A stretch of 35,568 nucleotides of DNA from Brevinematales bacterium (GTDB lineage: Bacteria > Spirochaetota > Brevinematia > Brevinematales > Thermospiraceae): NCBI GenBank assembly GCA_013177995.1, contig JABLXN010000019.1:1-35568 (forward strand). Reading direction: 5' to 3'. A program made the position numbers and the translations under genes. The number at the start of each line of letters is the position of its first letter. Position 1 is the stretch's first letter. The notes under the pieces were generated by a model, which made no database searches, was not told the origin of the DNA, and saw only the letters and a program-made list of their open reading frames with translations. Below, piece by piece: positions 18,661 to 26,517 of this stretch.

Positions 18661-18729
18661 TTTCAACAAAACAGGGTTTGCTGAAAGATGGGAATAGCAC
18701 AAAGAAGCCCCTCTCCCAAAGAGAGGGGC
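18661..18729. repeat. Two hairpins in the gap between the Spy-like genes
   Basis: At 18661-18686 TTTCAACAAA pairs with TTTGCTGAAA across a 6-nt loop with one mismatch. A similar, perfect 12-bp hairpin is at 35104-35135. At 18707-18729 GCCCCTCTC pairs perfectly with GAGAGGGGC around CCAAA. The second could be a weak terminator on the minus strand. I see no gene in 18319-18802. Confidence 0.5.
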
Positions 18730-18762
18730 ACTTCTCATAGTGATACGAATTTTTCAATGAAA

Positions 18763-18794
18763 CAAAAAAGCCCCTGGAGAAAACTCCAGAGGCT
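18763..18794 (-). terminator. Intrinsic terminator of the second Spy-like gene
   Basis: An 11-bp stem (AGCCTCTGGAG with CTCCAGGGGCT on the minus strand, one G-T pair) and a TTTT loop are followed by six T (18763-18768). It lies 9 bp past the stop codon. Confidence 0.85.
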
Positions 18795-18802
18795 TACAAA
18801 AC

Positions 18803-19294
18803 TCACTGTCTTGCTGGCGGTTTTGTACCAGGCTTTTGAGGACCTGGTTTATTTCCACCCTGAGGGGCTGGAGGATTGGCTGGTCCAGGCTGCTGGGGCT
18901 TTGGACCAGAGCGTTTCATCCACTCCTTTCGCTGTTCAGCCGTAAGTACCTTGGCAATCTGAAGGTCAGCCTGCAGGCGAAGCCTTGCCATTTCCCGCTG
19001 CATGGTCTCAAGCCTCTCCTGAAGCTGGAGAACCTTCTGTTCATCGATAGGATCAGCGGCAAGAGCCTCTCGAAGCTGAATCCTGAGTTGATTCAGTTGC
19101 AGGATCCTCTCCCTGTTCTGGGCCTGGAAGTTGGTTTCAATAGCCTCAATCCTCTGCCTCTGTTCTAAAGAAAGGCTGATTTCGGCCCGCACCACAGGGA
19201 CAAAAAGTGGTTCATCCGCTGGGAGAGGTGCATCCTGTCCAAACAGGCTTCCACTCACGAGAAGAGCCAGCACAACAAAACTTATTCTTGACAT
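18803..19294 (-). CDS. Spy/CpxP-like periplasmic protein with Pro/Gly-rich tail
   Basis: A 163-residue exported protein. Its signal peptide is MSRISFVVLALLVSGSLFG. The helical core has two LTxxQ-like sites, LSLEQRQRI and LTAEQRKEW, separated by heptad-rich coiled-coil sequence (LQLNQLRIQLREAL). The last roughly 35 residues are a low-complexity proline/glycine/lysine tail (GPKPQQPGPANPPAPQGG...). The core aligns with the neighbouring gene at 17863, so the pair probably arose by duplication. The tail is private to this copy. The ATG has AAAGGAGG upstream. A weak -10 (TATAAC) can be seen near 19330, with no convincing -35. Confidence 0.72.
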   Translation of the reverse strand: MSRISFVVLALLVSGSLFGQDAPLPADEPLFVPVVRAEISLSLEQRQRIEAIETNFQAQNRERILQLNQLRIQLREALAADPIDEQKVLQLQERLETMQREMARLRLQADLQIAKVLTAEQRKEWMKRSGPKPQQPGPANPPAPQGGNKPGPQKPGTKPPARQ

Positions 19295-19370
19295 AGAAAC
19301 CTCCTTTTTTTGGTTTTCTCTCTATGTTATACGACAACACCCCCAAAAAAGTGAAATACCAGAAAAAAAT

Positions 19371-20087
19371 TTATACCTCCTTCTCCACCAGGTACTTCCA
19401 GTACTTTTTGGGCATCATCTGTCGCTGCTGACGTGGGTTCTTCCGTTCAGGGATGGCAATACTCTGGTAGAAACTTTTCCAGAGGGCCTGGATTTCTTTT
19501 TCCTTTTCACTTTCAAGACGAGAGAGAGTGTCCTGAAGGACAAAACCACTCGCCCAGTGGATCTCTTTATCAAAGAGAACAGCCACATCCCTTCTTACAT
19601 CATGGAGAATCCAGCGTTCCTGGGGAAGACGACGGCGAAAGTGTCCCCAGAGATAAGGAAGAATATGATAGGTTGGTTCAATAGGACCGTAGAGCCACCC
19701 CCCAATCTCCCGAAAACGAACCAGCCCCTGAAAACGGTGGACCTCAAAAAAGTAGGCCCGGCGTATTCTCATGACTTTGTGGACAATCTCGTGATGAAGG
19801 GCACGGCGAATCATGTTCCCTTTTTCCTTCAAAAGAAGCGCATAACGAAGGGACAAGCGTTCCCTTTCCAAGTCCTCAGAAAAGAAAAGCGCCATAAAAT
19901 CCGAGATAACCTCTTCACCATAAGAGAGGTGCATAGCGTGAAGCCATTTTTCCACCCTTTCTGGATCCGGGGATACCCTTTCTGTGGCAAAGAGAGAATC
20001 ATCTTCGCCTGTAAACTCTTCCTCTCTTTCGAGAGCCATCACCAACGCCGTAAAAAAAGACTCAAATCCTCCATCATGAACAATCAT
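19371..20087 (-). CDS. DUF4130 / TIGR03915-type protein (putative nucleic-acid metabolism)
   Basis: A 238-residue soluble protein. The N-terminus MIVHDGGFESFFTALVMALE follows the start of the TIGR03915 family. The C-terminal half matches the DUF4130 domain: VHRFQGLVRFREIGGWLYGP, EPTYHILPYLWGHFRRRLPQ, WILHDVRRDVAVLFD and HWASGF. The family is usually encoded beside a radical SAM protein (TIGR03916), and the pair has been suggested to act in DNA repair or modification; its chemistry is not established. No radical SAM gene lies in this window. The gene starts 6 nt after the panB stop, without a strong ribosome site, so translation may be coupled to panB. Confidence 0.78.
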   Translation of the reverse strand: MIVHDGGFESFFTALVMALEREEEFTGEDDSLFATERVSPDPERVEKWLHAMHLSYGEEVISDFMALFFSEDLERERLSLRYALLLKEKGNMIRRALHHEIVHKVMRIRRAYFFEVHRFQGLVRFREIGGWLYGPIEPTYHILPYLWGHFRRRLPQERWILHDVRRDVAVLFDKEIHWASGFVLQDTLSRLESEKEKEIQALWKSFYQSIAIPERKNPRQQRQMMPKKYWKYLVEKEV

Positions 20088-20093
20088 AGAAGA

Positions 20094-20888
20094 TCACTTC
20101 TGGTGAAACACGTGTTCTTCCGAGGGGAAAAGACCCATTTCCACTTCTTCTTTGTACTGGACAACGGCACTGAAGATAGTATTATAAAGGTTAGCGTAGG
20201 TTTTGTTGTGCTTGTACTGATGATCTGGCTCATACCCAAGCATATCCGTAATCACCAGCACCTGCCCATCGGTATAGCGTCCTGCCCCAATCCCTATCGT
20301 GGGGATAGAGACCATGTCGGTGATAAGCCTCGAGGCTTCTTCGGTTGTTCCCTCGAGCACGAGGCTGAAAATCCCCGCCTTTTCGAGGGCTTTGGCATCC
20401 TCACTCAGGTTTTCGATATCTGCCTCTGTGCGCCCTGCTACCTGATACCCACTTTTGAGTACCTGCTGGGGTCGAAGACCAATGTGGCCCATCACAGGGA
20501 TACCGAGAGAGACCATCTTCTCCACAAGAGGGGCTATGTCTTTTCCCCCCTCAAGCTTCACCGCATCTGCCCCCGCCTCCTTGAGAAAACGACCGGCATT
20601 GCGGATGGCCTCCTCTTCTGAAACGCCATAGGAGAGAAAGGGCATATCGGCTACCACCATGGTCTTGGGGGCACCTCGTTTCACAGCAGCCACATGAGCT
20701 ACCATGATATCCATCGTAACGGGAAGGGTTGTCGGATATCCGAGGATGGTGGTTCCCATTGAATCCCCAACCAGAATAATATCAATGGCCGCCGCCTCGA
20801 GTATGCGAGCGGTAAGATAATCATAAGCGGTAAGCATGGATATTTTGCGCTTACCCTTGAGGTTTCGGATACGGGAAGCAGTCACCAT
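20094..20888 (-). CDS. panB: 3-methyl-2-oxobutanoate hydroxymethyltransferase
   Basis: Makes ketopantoate from 2-oxoisovalerate and methylene-THF, the first step of the pantothenate/CoA pathway. The 264-residue barrel shows MLTAYDYLTARI, VGDSMG and VADMPF (magnesium ligands), DAVKLEGG, GHIGLRPQ and the catalytic LVLEGTTEE. The ATG at 20888 has GAGGAGG 5 nt upstream. A longer frame to 20927 would start inside the promoter. The substrate, 2-oxoisovalerate, is the same 2-oxoacid used by VOR-type enzymes encoded at 8861-11415. A standalone promoter precedes it. Confidence 0.95.
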   Translation of the reverse strand: MVTASRIRNLKGKRKISMLTAYDYLTARILEAAAIDIILVGDSMGTTILGYPTTLPVTMDIMVAHVAAVKRGAPKTMVVADMPFLSYGVSEEEAIRNAGRFLKEAGADAVKLEGGKDIAPLVEKMVSLGIPVMGHIGLRPQQVLKSGYQVAGRTEADIENLSEDAKALEKAGIFSLVLEGTTEEASRLITDMVSIPTIGIGAGRYTDGQVLVITDMLGYEPDHQYKHNKTYANLYNTIFSAVVQYKEEVEMGLFPSEEHVFHQK

Positions 20889-20909
20889 AACAACCTCCTC
20901 TTCCACCAC

Positions 20910-20938
20910 AGTATACCACTGAAACAAAAATCTGTCAA
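20910..20938 (-). promoter_or_regulatory. Promoter of panB
   Basis: On the minus strand, a perfect -35 TTGACA (20933-20938) and -10 TATACT (20910-20915) are 17 bp apart, about 22 bp upstream of the panB start. Confidence 0.85.
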
Positions 20939-20957
20939 GAAAGCTCCCGCCAAAAAC

Positions 20958-22322
20958 CTACACCCCTCCTACCTTGACATTGGTGACAAGAAGATGTGGT
21001 CCCCCTGTGGATACAGGAAGCCCACTCTGCCCTCCTTTGCCACACCCACCAAGCCCTCCATGATGTTCCAGATCGTTGCCAACGGCCCGGATATTTTCAA
21101 GGGTGTGGAAGACATTACCCGTAAGAACCACATCCCGAAGAAGTTCAGCTATTCGGCCGTTTCGGATACGGTAGGCATGGGCCGCAGAGAAGGTAAACAT
21201 CTCCAGGTTGGTCATCCCTCCTAAATAATCACAGGCATAGATGCCATCCTGAATACCCTCAATCATAGCCTCAAAAGGGGTGTCATGGGGTTCGATATAG
21301 GTATTGGTCATACGAACAATCGGCTGATAACGGGGAGAAATGGCACGGGCATTCCCTGTGGGGGCCTGTTTCATCTTCCAGGCTGTTTCACGAGAGTGAA
21401 GACGCCCGGTGAGAACACCTTGTTTGAGAAGGTAGGTTTTTTGCCCGGGTACTCCCTCATCATCATAGGGGGCATAACCAGCGAGTCCCGGGATACTGCC
21501 ATCATCCACGATCGAAAGAATCTCAGGACCAAAACGTCTGCCCTCTCTCATTACTTCAAGCATATCGGGATTTTCTGCCAAGAAATCCGCCTCTGAGAGG
21601 TGACCAAAAGCCTCGTGGGCAAACACCCCCGCAAGCCTTGGATCAAGAACTACCGTATAGATCCCGGCCTCAACCGGTGGGGCTTTCAGAAGATCAAGAG
21701 CCCGTTTCTTGATGGTTTCTGCCTTTGTTTCAAGACCAAGAACCAGTTCCATACCCCCATACTGGCCCACGGATTCTGATGCCTTCTGCAAAAGGGTACC
21801 ATCCCGTGCCGTCACCGACATAGAAAGGCCGGTAAAGGTCTTCTGTATCTGGATCCGACTCCCTTCGCTATTGAGAAACAGAGATTCGGTGGTGGTATCC
21901 CTGTAAGTCACAGCCTGCCTCGAGATAGAAGGGTGAGTGAGTATATCGTGGTAGCTTTGAACAAGCGCGATCTTTTGTTCAAGGGGATAGGCGTTTGGAT
22001 CAACCTGTTTTTCCGTTACAAGAGCCTGAACCGTCGGGGGAAGAGAGACTATCTTGAAAGACTCCTTTTGAAACTGTGCGGCAAGCCTAGCACTTGCCAG
22101 AGCCTCTCTTGCATAACGGGGATAGTCGTCCCCATTGAAACTCACAAACCCCCACCCTCCTTTGTAAAGCACCCGGATATTTCCCGACTGAGTGGTGCTT
22201 CTCTGAAGGTGTTCGATAACCCCATTGGCGTAGAGAAGCGACGTGGTATGGTTTTTTTGCAGGTGCACCTCATAATAATCGGCACTTTCAAGCAGGGAAG
22301 AAAACGCACTTATCTCTCTCAT
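20958..22322 (-). CDS. tldD: TldD-family metalloprotease
   Basis: A 454-residue member of the TldD/PmbA family. The zinc motif HEAFGHLSEAD (about 232-242) contains the HExxxH signature that distinguishes TldD from its partner TldE/PmbA. The C-terminal section with GGLGGCGKGGQSGLPVSTGG is also typical. TldD and TldE normally form a heterodimeric peptidase that trims peptides; no TldE gene is in this window. The ATG at 22322 follows GAGGACGGAGC. No strong promoter is visible, so read-through from the upstream small gene past its terminator is possible. Confidence 0.9.
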   Translation of the reverse strand: MREISAFSSLLESADYYEVHLQKNHTTSLLYANGVIEHLQRSTTQSGNIRVLYKGGWGFVSFNGDDYPRYAREALASARLAAQFQKESFKIVSLPPTVQALVTEKQVDPNAYPLEQKIALVQSYHDILTHPSISRQAVTYRDTTTESLFLNSEGSRIQIQKTFTGLSMSVTARDGTLLQKASESVGQYGGMELVLGLETKAETIKKRALDLLKAPPVEAGIYTVVLDPRLAGVFAHEAFGHLSEADFLAENPDMLEVMREGRRFGPEILSIVDDGSIPGLAGYAPYDDEGVPGQKTYLLKQGVLTGRLHSRETAWKMKQAPTGNARAISPRYQPIVRMTNTYIEPHDTPFEAMIEGIQDGIYACDYLGGMTNLEMFTFSAAHAYRIRNGRIAELLRDVVLTGNVFHTLENIRAVGNDLEHHGGLGGCGKGGQSGLPVSTGGPHLLVTNVKVGGV

Positions 22323-22352
22323 GCTCCGTCCTCGATAAGAAATGAATTTTTA

Positions 22353-22388
22353 TAAAAAAACAAAGGGACTACTCCTCAGAATAGTCCC
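22353..22388 (-). terminator. Intrinsic terminator of the small coiled-coil gene
   Basis: GGGACTATTC and GAGTAGTCCC pair on the minus strand with one mismatch around a TGAG loop. TTTGTTTTTTT follows. It separates this gene from tldD. Confidence 0.8.
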
Positions 22389-22406
22389 CAACGTATCAGA
22401 GAAATC

Positions 22407-22637
22407 CTATTTCGTTTTGGTAATGAGGCTCTCCAGATGTTTCACCTCCTCTGTGAGAGCATTGATTTTGGATGAAACAATGTGAAAACCCTCGATGATC
22501 TCTTTACTCAGCTGACCCATGAAGGTTTCGATCTTTTCCATGTGCTCACGTGTGGTCACAACACGGCCTTCAACCTTGTCAAGTTCAGATTTGATAGCGT
22601 TGACCTTTTCCATGATTTCGGTCATGCTTTTGTCCAT
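22407..22637 (-). CDS. Small coiled-coil protein, function unknown
   Basis: A 76-residue soluble protein with nearly continuous heptad pattern (MEKVNAIKSELDKVEGRV, MEKIETFMGQLSKEIIEGF, INALTEEVKHLESLI). Such short coiled coils usually oligomerise; nothing more can be said of function. The ATG at 22637 has GAGGAGG 6 nt upstream. A frame starting at 22664 would overlap the promoter and is rejected. It has its own promoter and terminator, so it is a single-gene unit, divergent from the peptidase gene. Confidence 0.8.
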   Translation of the reverse strand: MDKSMTEIMEKVNAIKSELDKVEGRVVTTREHMEKIETFMGQLSKEIIEGFHIVSSKINALTEEVKHLESLITKTK

Positions 22638-22664
22638 CGTTTTCCTCCTCTTTGATGATGTCAT

Positions 22665-22693
22665 ATCATACCGAAAAAACAGGAAAAAAGCAA
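22665..22693 (-). promoter_or_regulatory. Promoter of the small coiled-coil gene
   Basis: The minus strand has TTGCTT (22688-22693), a 17-bp spacer and TATGAT (22665-22670). It is back to back with the promoter at 22711-22739. Confidence 0.75.
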
Positions 22694-22710
22694 GACTTTG
22701 AAAAAAATTT

Positions 22711-22739
22711 TTGCTTTTTTTTCCGTTTGTGGGTATGAT
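22711..22739 (+). promoter_or_regulatory. Promoter of the M30-like lipoprotein gene
   Basis: TTGCTT (22711-22716), a 17-bp spacer and TATGAT (22734-22739). The hexamers are identical to those of the divergent promoter 18 bp away, so the two may be co-regulated. Confidence 0.75.
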
Positions 22740-22768
22740 ATACGTATAAAAGAAAGAAGGAGGTGGGT

Positions 22769-24388
22769 ATGAAAAGAAGTTTTCTTTTTAGCCTTCTGAT
22801 GATCAGTGCCTTTCTTCTGAGTGGGTGTTTTCTCTTTGAAGAGGAAAAACAACCGGATGTAGCGGCTATTCGCACAAACACCTATACAATCCCTACGGGG
22901 CACTCTCTTTATTTCGTTGTGCATAACCTGACCACATCTACGAAAAATGTCGCCGTATGGGGGGATAACCTCTCCCTGCCCTCCACAACCACAAAGTCCC
23001 TCTTTGGAGAGATAGGTGCTCTTTCTCCCTCTGTCTATCCTATCATGGGGCTTCCTTCCTCTTTTCCGCAGGTGATACCAACAGGAAACTGGCGTACTCA
23101 GAGCCCCTCAACCACAAAGGGGATGTTCACAGGGGAAACTTCCACACCCATTGACTACGGTTATAATCCCTCCAACTGGGTCATCGGTACCACAAAACTG
23201 AGCTTCTGGGTAGTAAACATGGTGGCTAATAAGTATAGTAATATCACCGCGACCCTGCGGGCGATCGGTACCAACATGACCACGGGAGCCTCACCAACTT
23301 CTGTGGCAGGGGGTGTGGCGTACATCTTTGTAGACGACAACGATTGGGGGACAAGAGTCACTCCTGCGATGATCACCAACCTTGCCACCAATTTCAATGG
23401 AGCTGGCGGAATCTACGCAAAACTCACCAACGTCCTTGGGGGATATGAGGATGGGGGTGGCCCCGATGGAGACGGGGGAGTGGATAACAATCGCAATATC
23501 TACATCCTTCTCCACGATATCCAGGACGGCTTCAGTGGAAGTGGTGGTTTTGTAGGTGGGTATTACGCGCCAATCAACGACTTTCCTACCAATTATCAAC
23601 CCCCTGATACTTATTATAGTTCTGCCAAGCAGATGTTTGTGATAGACGCCTACCCTACCCTCTCCTTGTATCCGGGTTTTGCGGTGAGCACCCTCATTCA
23701 TGAGGCCCAGCATATGATCAATTTTGGGCAAAAGTATTTCGTTGGTGGGGTTCAGGAAGAAACCTGGCTCAATGAGGCCTGCTCCATGATCGTTGAGGAT
23801 ATTTTAGATGAGTTTGTTCCTGCAAGTGACAGAGTTTATATGAATGGGAGCCGACTATCTTTCTTTGTCAGTGAGCCTGAGAGGGGACTTTTCCGATGGA
23901 ATGATGCCGATGTCCTCTATGACTACGGCAAGTCGTATGCGTATCTTGCCTTTTTAGCCCGAAATACAACCCCACGGATTGTGAAAGAAATCGTCTCCGG
24001 CGCAGGGAGAAACAAGGTGGGTGGAGCTGCTGTCGAGGCTGCCCTTTCAGCCGTCGGCGCAGGCAAAACCTTTGCAGAAAGTGTGAAACTCTGGCGAAAG
24101 GCAAGTATTTACAATACCACGGGTCTTTCCTCTTCATGGACAGGCTACCGAACCAATGCAACGGTCACAGGGTATGAACTTCGAGCCTTAGATCTCTCAA
24201 CCTACAACAATGATCGATCATCAACAGGACCTGTGTTTTATTATTTCCGTTCGAGTTCAAAGACATTCACCTTCTATCCTTATTCTACGTTTATTTTCAA
24301 GGGAGTACCCACAAGTGGCAATACGGTCACGGTGTATATCTCTGACGACCCACAGATAGAGGTAGAGGTTATTATCACCAATTTGTAG
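22769..24388 (+). CDS. M30-like zinc metallopeptidase lipoprotein
   Basis: A 539-residue lipoprotein with a signal peptide ending in the lipobox LLSGC (Cys20). The zinc-site motif LIHEAQHMINFGQ puts HExxH at residues 311-315. ETWLNEACSMIVEDI follows, and its glutamate (about 336) is the probable third ligand. The spacing and wording match hyicolysin-type (M30) peptidases. A Gly/Asp-rich stretch before it (EDGGGPDGDGGVDNNRN, about 228-244) may bind calcium. The N-terminal 130 residues and C-terminal 100 residues look beta-rich. The ATG at 22769 lies 5 nt after AAGGAGG; a GTG at 22763 is less likely. Probably anchored at the cell surface or in the periplasm. Substrate unknown. Confidence 0.82.
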   Translation: MKRSFLFSLLMISAFLLSGCFLFEEEKQPDVAAIRTNTYTIPTGHSLYFVVHNLTTSTKNVAVWGDNLSLPSTTTKSLFGEIGALSPSVYPIMGLPSSFPQVIPTGNWRTQSPSTTKGMFTGETSTPIDYGYNPSNWVIGTTKLSFWVVNMVANKYSNITATLRAIGTNMTTGASPTSVAGGVAYIFVDDNDWGTRVTPAMITNLATNFNGAGGIYAKLTNVLGGYEDGGGPDGDGGVDNNRNIYILLHDIQDGFSGSGGFVGGYYAPINDFPTNYQPPDTYYSSAKQMFVIDAYPTLSLYPGFAVSTLIHEAQHMINFGQKYFVGGVQEETWLNEACSMIVEDILDEFVPASDRVYMNGSRLSFFVSEPERGLFRWNDADVLYDYGKSYAYLAFLARNTTPRIVKEIVSGAGRNKVGGAAVEAALSAVGAGKTFAESVKLWRKASIYNTTGLSSSWTGYRTNATVTGYELRALDLSTYNNDRSSTGPVFYYFRSSSKTFTFYPYSTFIFKGVPTSGNTVTVYISDDPQIEVEVIITNL

Positions 24389-24396
24389 TTTCTATT

Positions 24397-24435
24397 CCCG
24401 AAGTCCTGAACATCAGGACTTCGGGATATTTTTTT
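24397..24435 (+). terminator. Intrinsic terminator of the M30-like gene
   Basis: A perfect 13-bp stem (CCCGAAGTCCTGA and its complement, loop ACA) at 24397-24425 is followed by a run of T to 24435. Confidence 0.92.
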
Positions 24436-24483
24436 GACTTGGGTGGCTTTTCTCAATTCACAAAAACAAGACACGATGGTACG

Positions 24484-24501
24484 TGAGAAAAAACTTTCTC
24501 A
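24484..24501 (+). promoter_or_regulatory. Leader hairpin before the beta-propeller gene
   Basis: TGAGAAA-AAAC-TTTCTCA forms a perfect 7-bp stem ending 2 nt before the AAGGAGG ribosome site. It could affect translation or mRNA stability. No convincing promoter is seen between the preceding terminator and this gene. Confidence 0.4.
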
Positions 24502-24516
24502 GTAAGGAGGTTATCT

Positions 24517-26424
24517 ATGAGGAAAGAATGGGGCTTTTGCAAGAAAGTGAGTATGGTGTATGCATTTTTTCTTGTACTCGGGGGATGCGCGGTGTCCAAG
24601 GGAACAACCGGGGGAACTTCTCCTTCTCCCACACCACCAACGCCTTTTGTATGGCAGGAGTGTGAAATAGAGGGTGAAGCCAGCGAAAATAGCTGGGTAT
24701 CCATCGCTTCCTCAGCTGATGGAATGAAGCTGGTGGCCTGTATAGGAGAGGGGTCCAGAGGATACCTCTATACCTCTTCTGATGGCGGGGTAAACTGGCA
24801 GGAACGAAAACAGGGTGGTTTCAAAAGCTGGAAAAGGGTAGCCTCTTCTGCTGATGGGATGAAAGTAGTAGCCCTGAGTTATGAGGAGGGAGATTTTGGT
24901 GGTTATCTTTACACCTCAACCGACAGCGGAAGTACCTGGACAAAACAAACAGGAGCAGGTGAGAGGTGGTGGGAGGCAGTGGACATCTCCAGTGATGGCA
25001 CAAAAATAGTAGCCTGTGTAGGTGATGCTCCAATGTATACCTCACTTGATGGGGGAGAAAGCTGGTATGACGGAAATGTTTCAGCCTCCTGGGATGATGT
25101 AGCCATGGCGGGTGATGGGAGTGTTATGGTGGGAGTGATCAGTGGGGATTATCTCTATCGCTCTATCAATGCTGGGACCAATTGGGTACCTCTTACCACG
25201 TTAGGGAAAAAGGACTGGACAGCCATCGATATTTCTGGTGATGGGAATAAAATCATAGCCAGTGTGTACAATGGCTCTGTGTGGATTTCTCTTGACAGGG
25301 GTGTAAGCTGGACAGAGTGTACCACCGCTGGAACAAGAGAGTGGCAGGACGTCTGTGTCTCTTCAGATGGAAGCACGTTTGTGGCCGTCGATAGAAGTAG
25401 TGTGTATGTATCCACAGATAACGGTGCCACCTGGGCAACCAAGACCGGAACAGGAAGCCTCACCTTCCCACAGGTAGCCCTCTCTTCAGATGGAATTCGC
25501 ATAGCCCTGAGTTCAATGAATCGGTTCTTGCAGACATCTTCTGATCAGGGAAACACCTGGGTAGAAAGAAAAACAGCTGGTCCCCGCTGGTGGGGAGATG
25601 TCGCTCTTTCTTCTGGGGGGGAATATATTGTAGCCGTAGTGGATGACGGCTTTGTGTACACTTCTCCCAATAGAGGGACGGGATGGTTTGAGGGTGGACA
25701 TAGAGAGACCTGGAAAGCGGTCGTCTCCTCAGATGATGGAACCCGAATGGTGGCCATCAATAGTACCGGCGTGCTTTTGTCTCTTGACAGAGGAACAAAC
25801 TGGACTGTGATCAATAGTGGTGCTCTCGGAGGGTTTCCATTACTCTCTATGTCTATCGATGGAAAGTTTTTAGTAGCCGGGTTCTATGGTGCTCCCTTGT
25901 ATCGCTCCATCGATGGAGGAACCAACTGGACACCCCTTTTAGATTTAGGAGCAGAGCCGTGGGAAGCGCTCGCCATCTCAGGAAATGGCACAAAAATCGT
26001 GGCCGCTGTCCAGAACCATTATCTGAGGATTTCCTCTGATGGGGGAATAACCTGGAAGACCAACACCTCCGCTGGGAGCCGACTGTGGACATCAGTAGCC
26101 TCCTCGGACAATGGCCAGAAACTCCTTGCCTCGGTAACCAACGGGTATCTCTATCTCTCTTCTGATGGAGGGGAGAACTGGACAGCCCTCTCCTCGATGG
26201 GGGTAAAAGGCTGGAGAAGCGTGAGTATCTCAGGAGATGGGCAGGTGATGGTAGCCGCTGTTTCCGGTGGCCCTCTCTATGTCTCCTTTGATGGGGGAAA
26301 CACTTGGCAGGAACAGACATCGACAGGCAACCATGAGTGGAAAAGGGTAATTCTCTCCCGGGATGGAAAAACTGTCGTCGCCCTCATGGCCAATGAAAGA
26401 AACCTTTTTGTAGGGCGACGATGA
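24517..26424 (+). CDS. Beta-propeller lipoprotein with 14 Asp-box-like repeats
   Basis: A 635-residue lipoprotein. The lipobox is VLGGC (Cys24), and a Thr/Pro/Gly/Ser linker follows to about residue 46. The rest is about 14 tandem repeats of roughly 42 residues. Each begins with W or F plus V-x-x-S-x-DG, and contains a hydrophobic strand (VA) and then Y-x-S-x-DGGxxW. The S-x-D-x-G-x-x-W core is the Asp-box (BNR) motif of sialidase and sortilin-type propellers. Examples are TSSDGGVNW, RSIDGGTNW and LSSDGGENW. The fourteenth repeat is cut short at FVGRR. No catalytic arginine triad or sialidase signature is seen, so a binding or adhesion role is more likely than hydrolysis. The ATG has AAGGAGG upstream. 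Confidence 0.82.
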   Translation: MRKEWGFCKKVSMVYAFFLVLGGCAVSKGTTGGTSPSPTPPTPFVWQECEIEGEASENSWVSIASSADGMKLVACIGEGSRGYLYTSSDGGVNWQERKQGGFKSWKRVASSADGMKVVALSYEEGDFGGYLYTSTDSGSTWTKQTGAGERWWEAVDISSDGTKIVACVGDAPMYTSLDGGESWYDGNVSASWDDVAMAGDGSVMVGVISGDYLYRSINAGTNWVPLTTLGKKDWTAIDISGDGNKIIASVYNGSVWISLDRGVSWTECTTAGTREWQDVCVSSDGSTFVAVDRSSVYVSTDNGATWATKTGTGSLTFPQVALSSDGIRIALSSMNRFLQTSSDQGNTWVERKTAGPRWWGDVALSSGGEYIVAVVDDGFVYTSPNRGTGWFEGGHRETWKAVVSSDDGTRMVAINSTGVLLSLDRGTNWTVINSGALGGFPLLSMSIDGKFLVAGFYGAPLYRSIDGGTNWTPLLDLGAEPWEALAISGNGTKIVAAVQNHYLRISSDGGITWKTNTSAGSRLWTSVASSDNGQKLLASVTNGYLYLSSDGGENWTALSSMGVKGWRSVSISGDGQVMVAAVSGGPLYVSFDGGNTWQEQTSTGNHEWKRVILSRDGKTVVALMANERNLFVGRR

Positions 26425-26430
26425 AAGAAG

Positions 26431-26459
26431 TTGAAAAAAAGGTGGTAGAATGCTATACT
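26431..26459 (+). promoter_or_regulatory. Promoter of the three-gene exported-protein unit
   Basis: TTGAAA (26431-26436), a 17-bp spacer and TATACT (26454-26459), just after the propeller gene. The leader to the next start is about 50 nt. Confidence 0.72.
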
Positions 26460-26517
26460 TTATAGAGAATAGAGAGGGTCTTCTCAAAAAGGCTCTCAGC
26501 ATAAGAGAGGAGTTTTT

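Noticed and set aside
19131-20621. Long plus-strand open frame (496 codons) across the Spy-like, DUF4130 and panB region
   Set aside because: It runs opposite to three genes with strong family motifs, has no ribosome site and its translation is low in family-like features.
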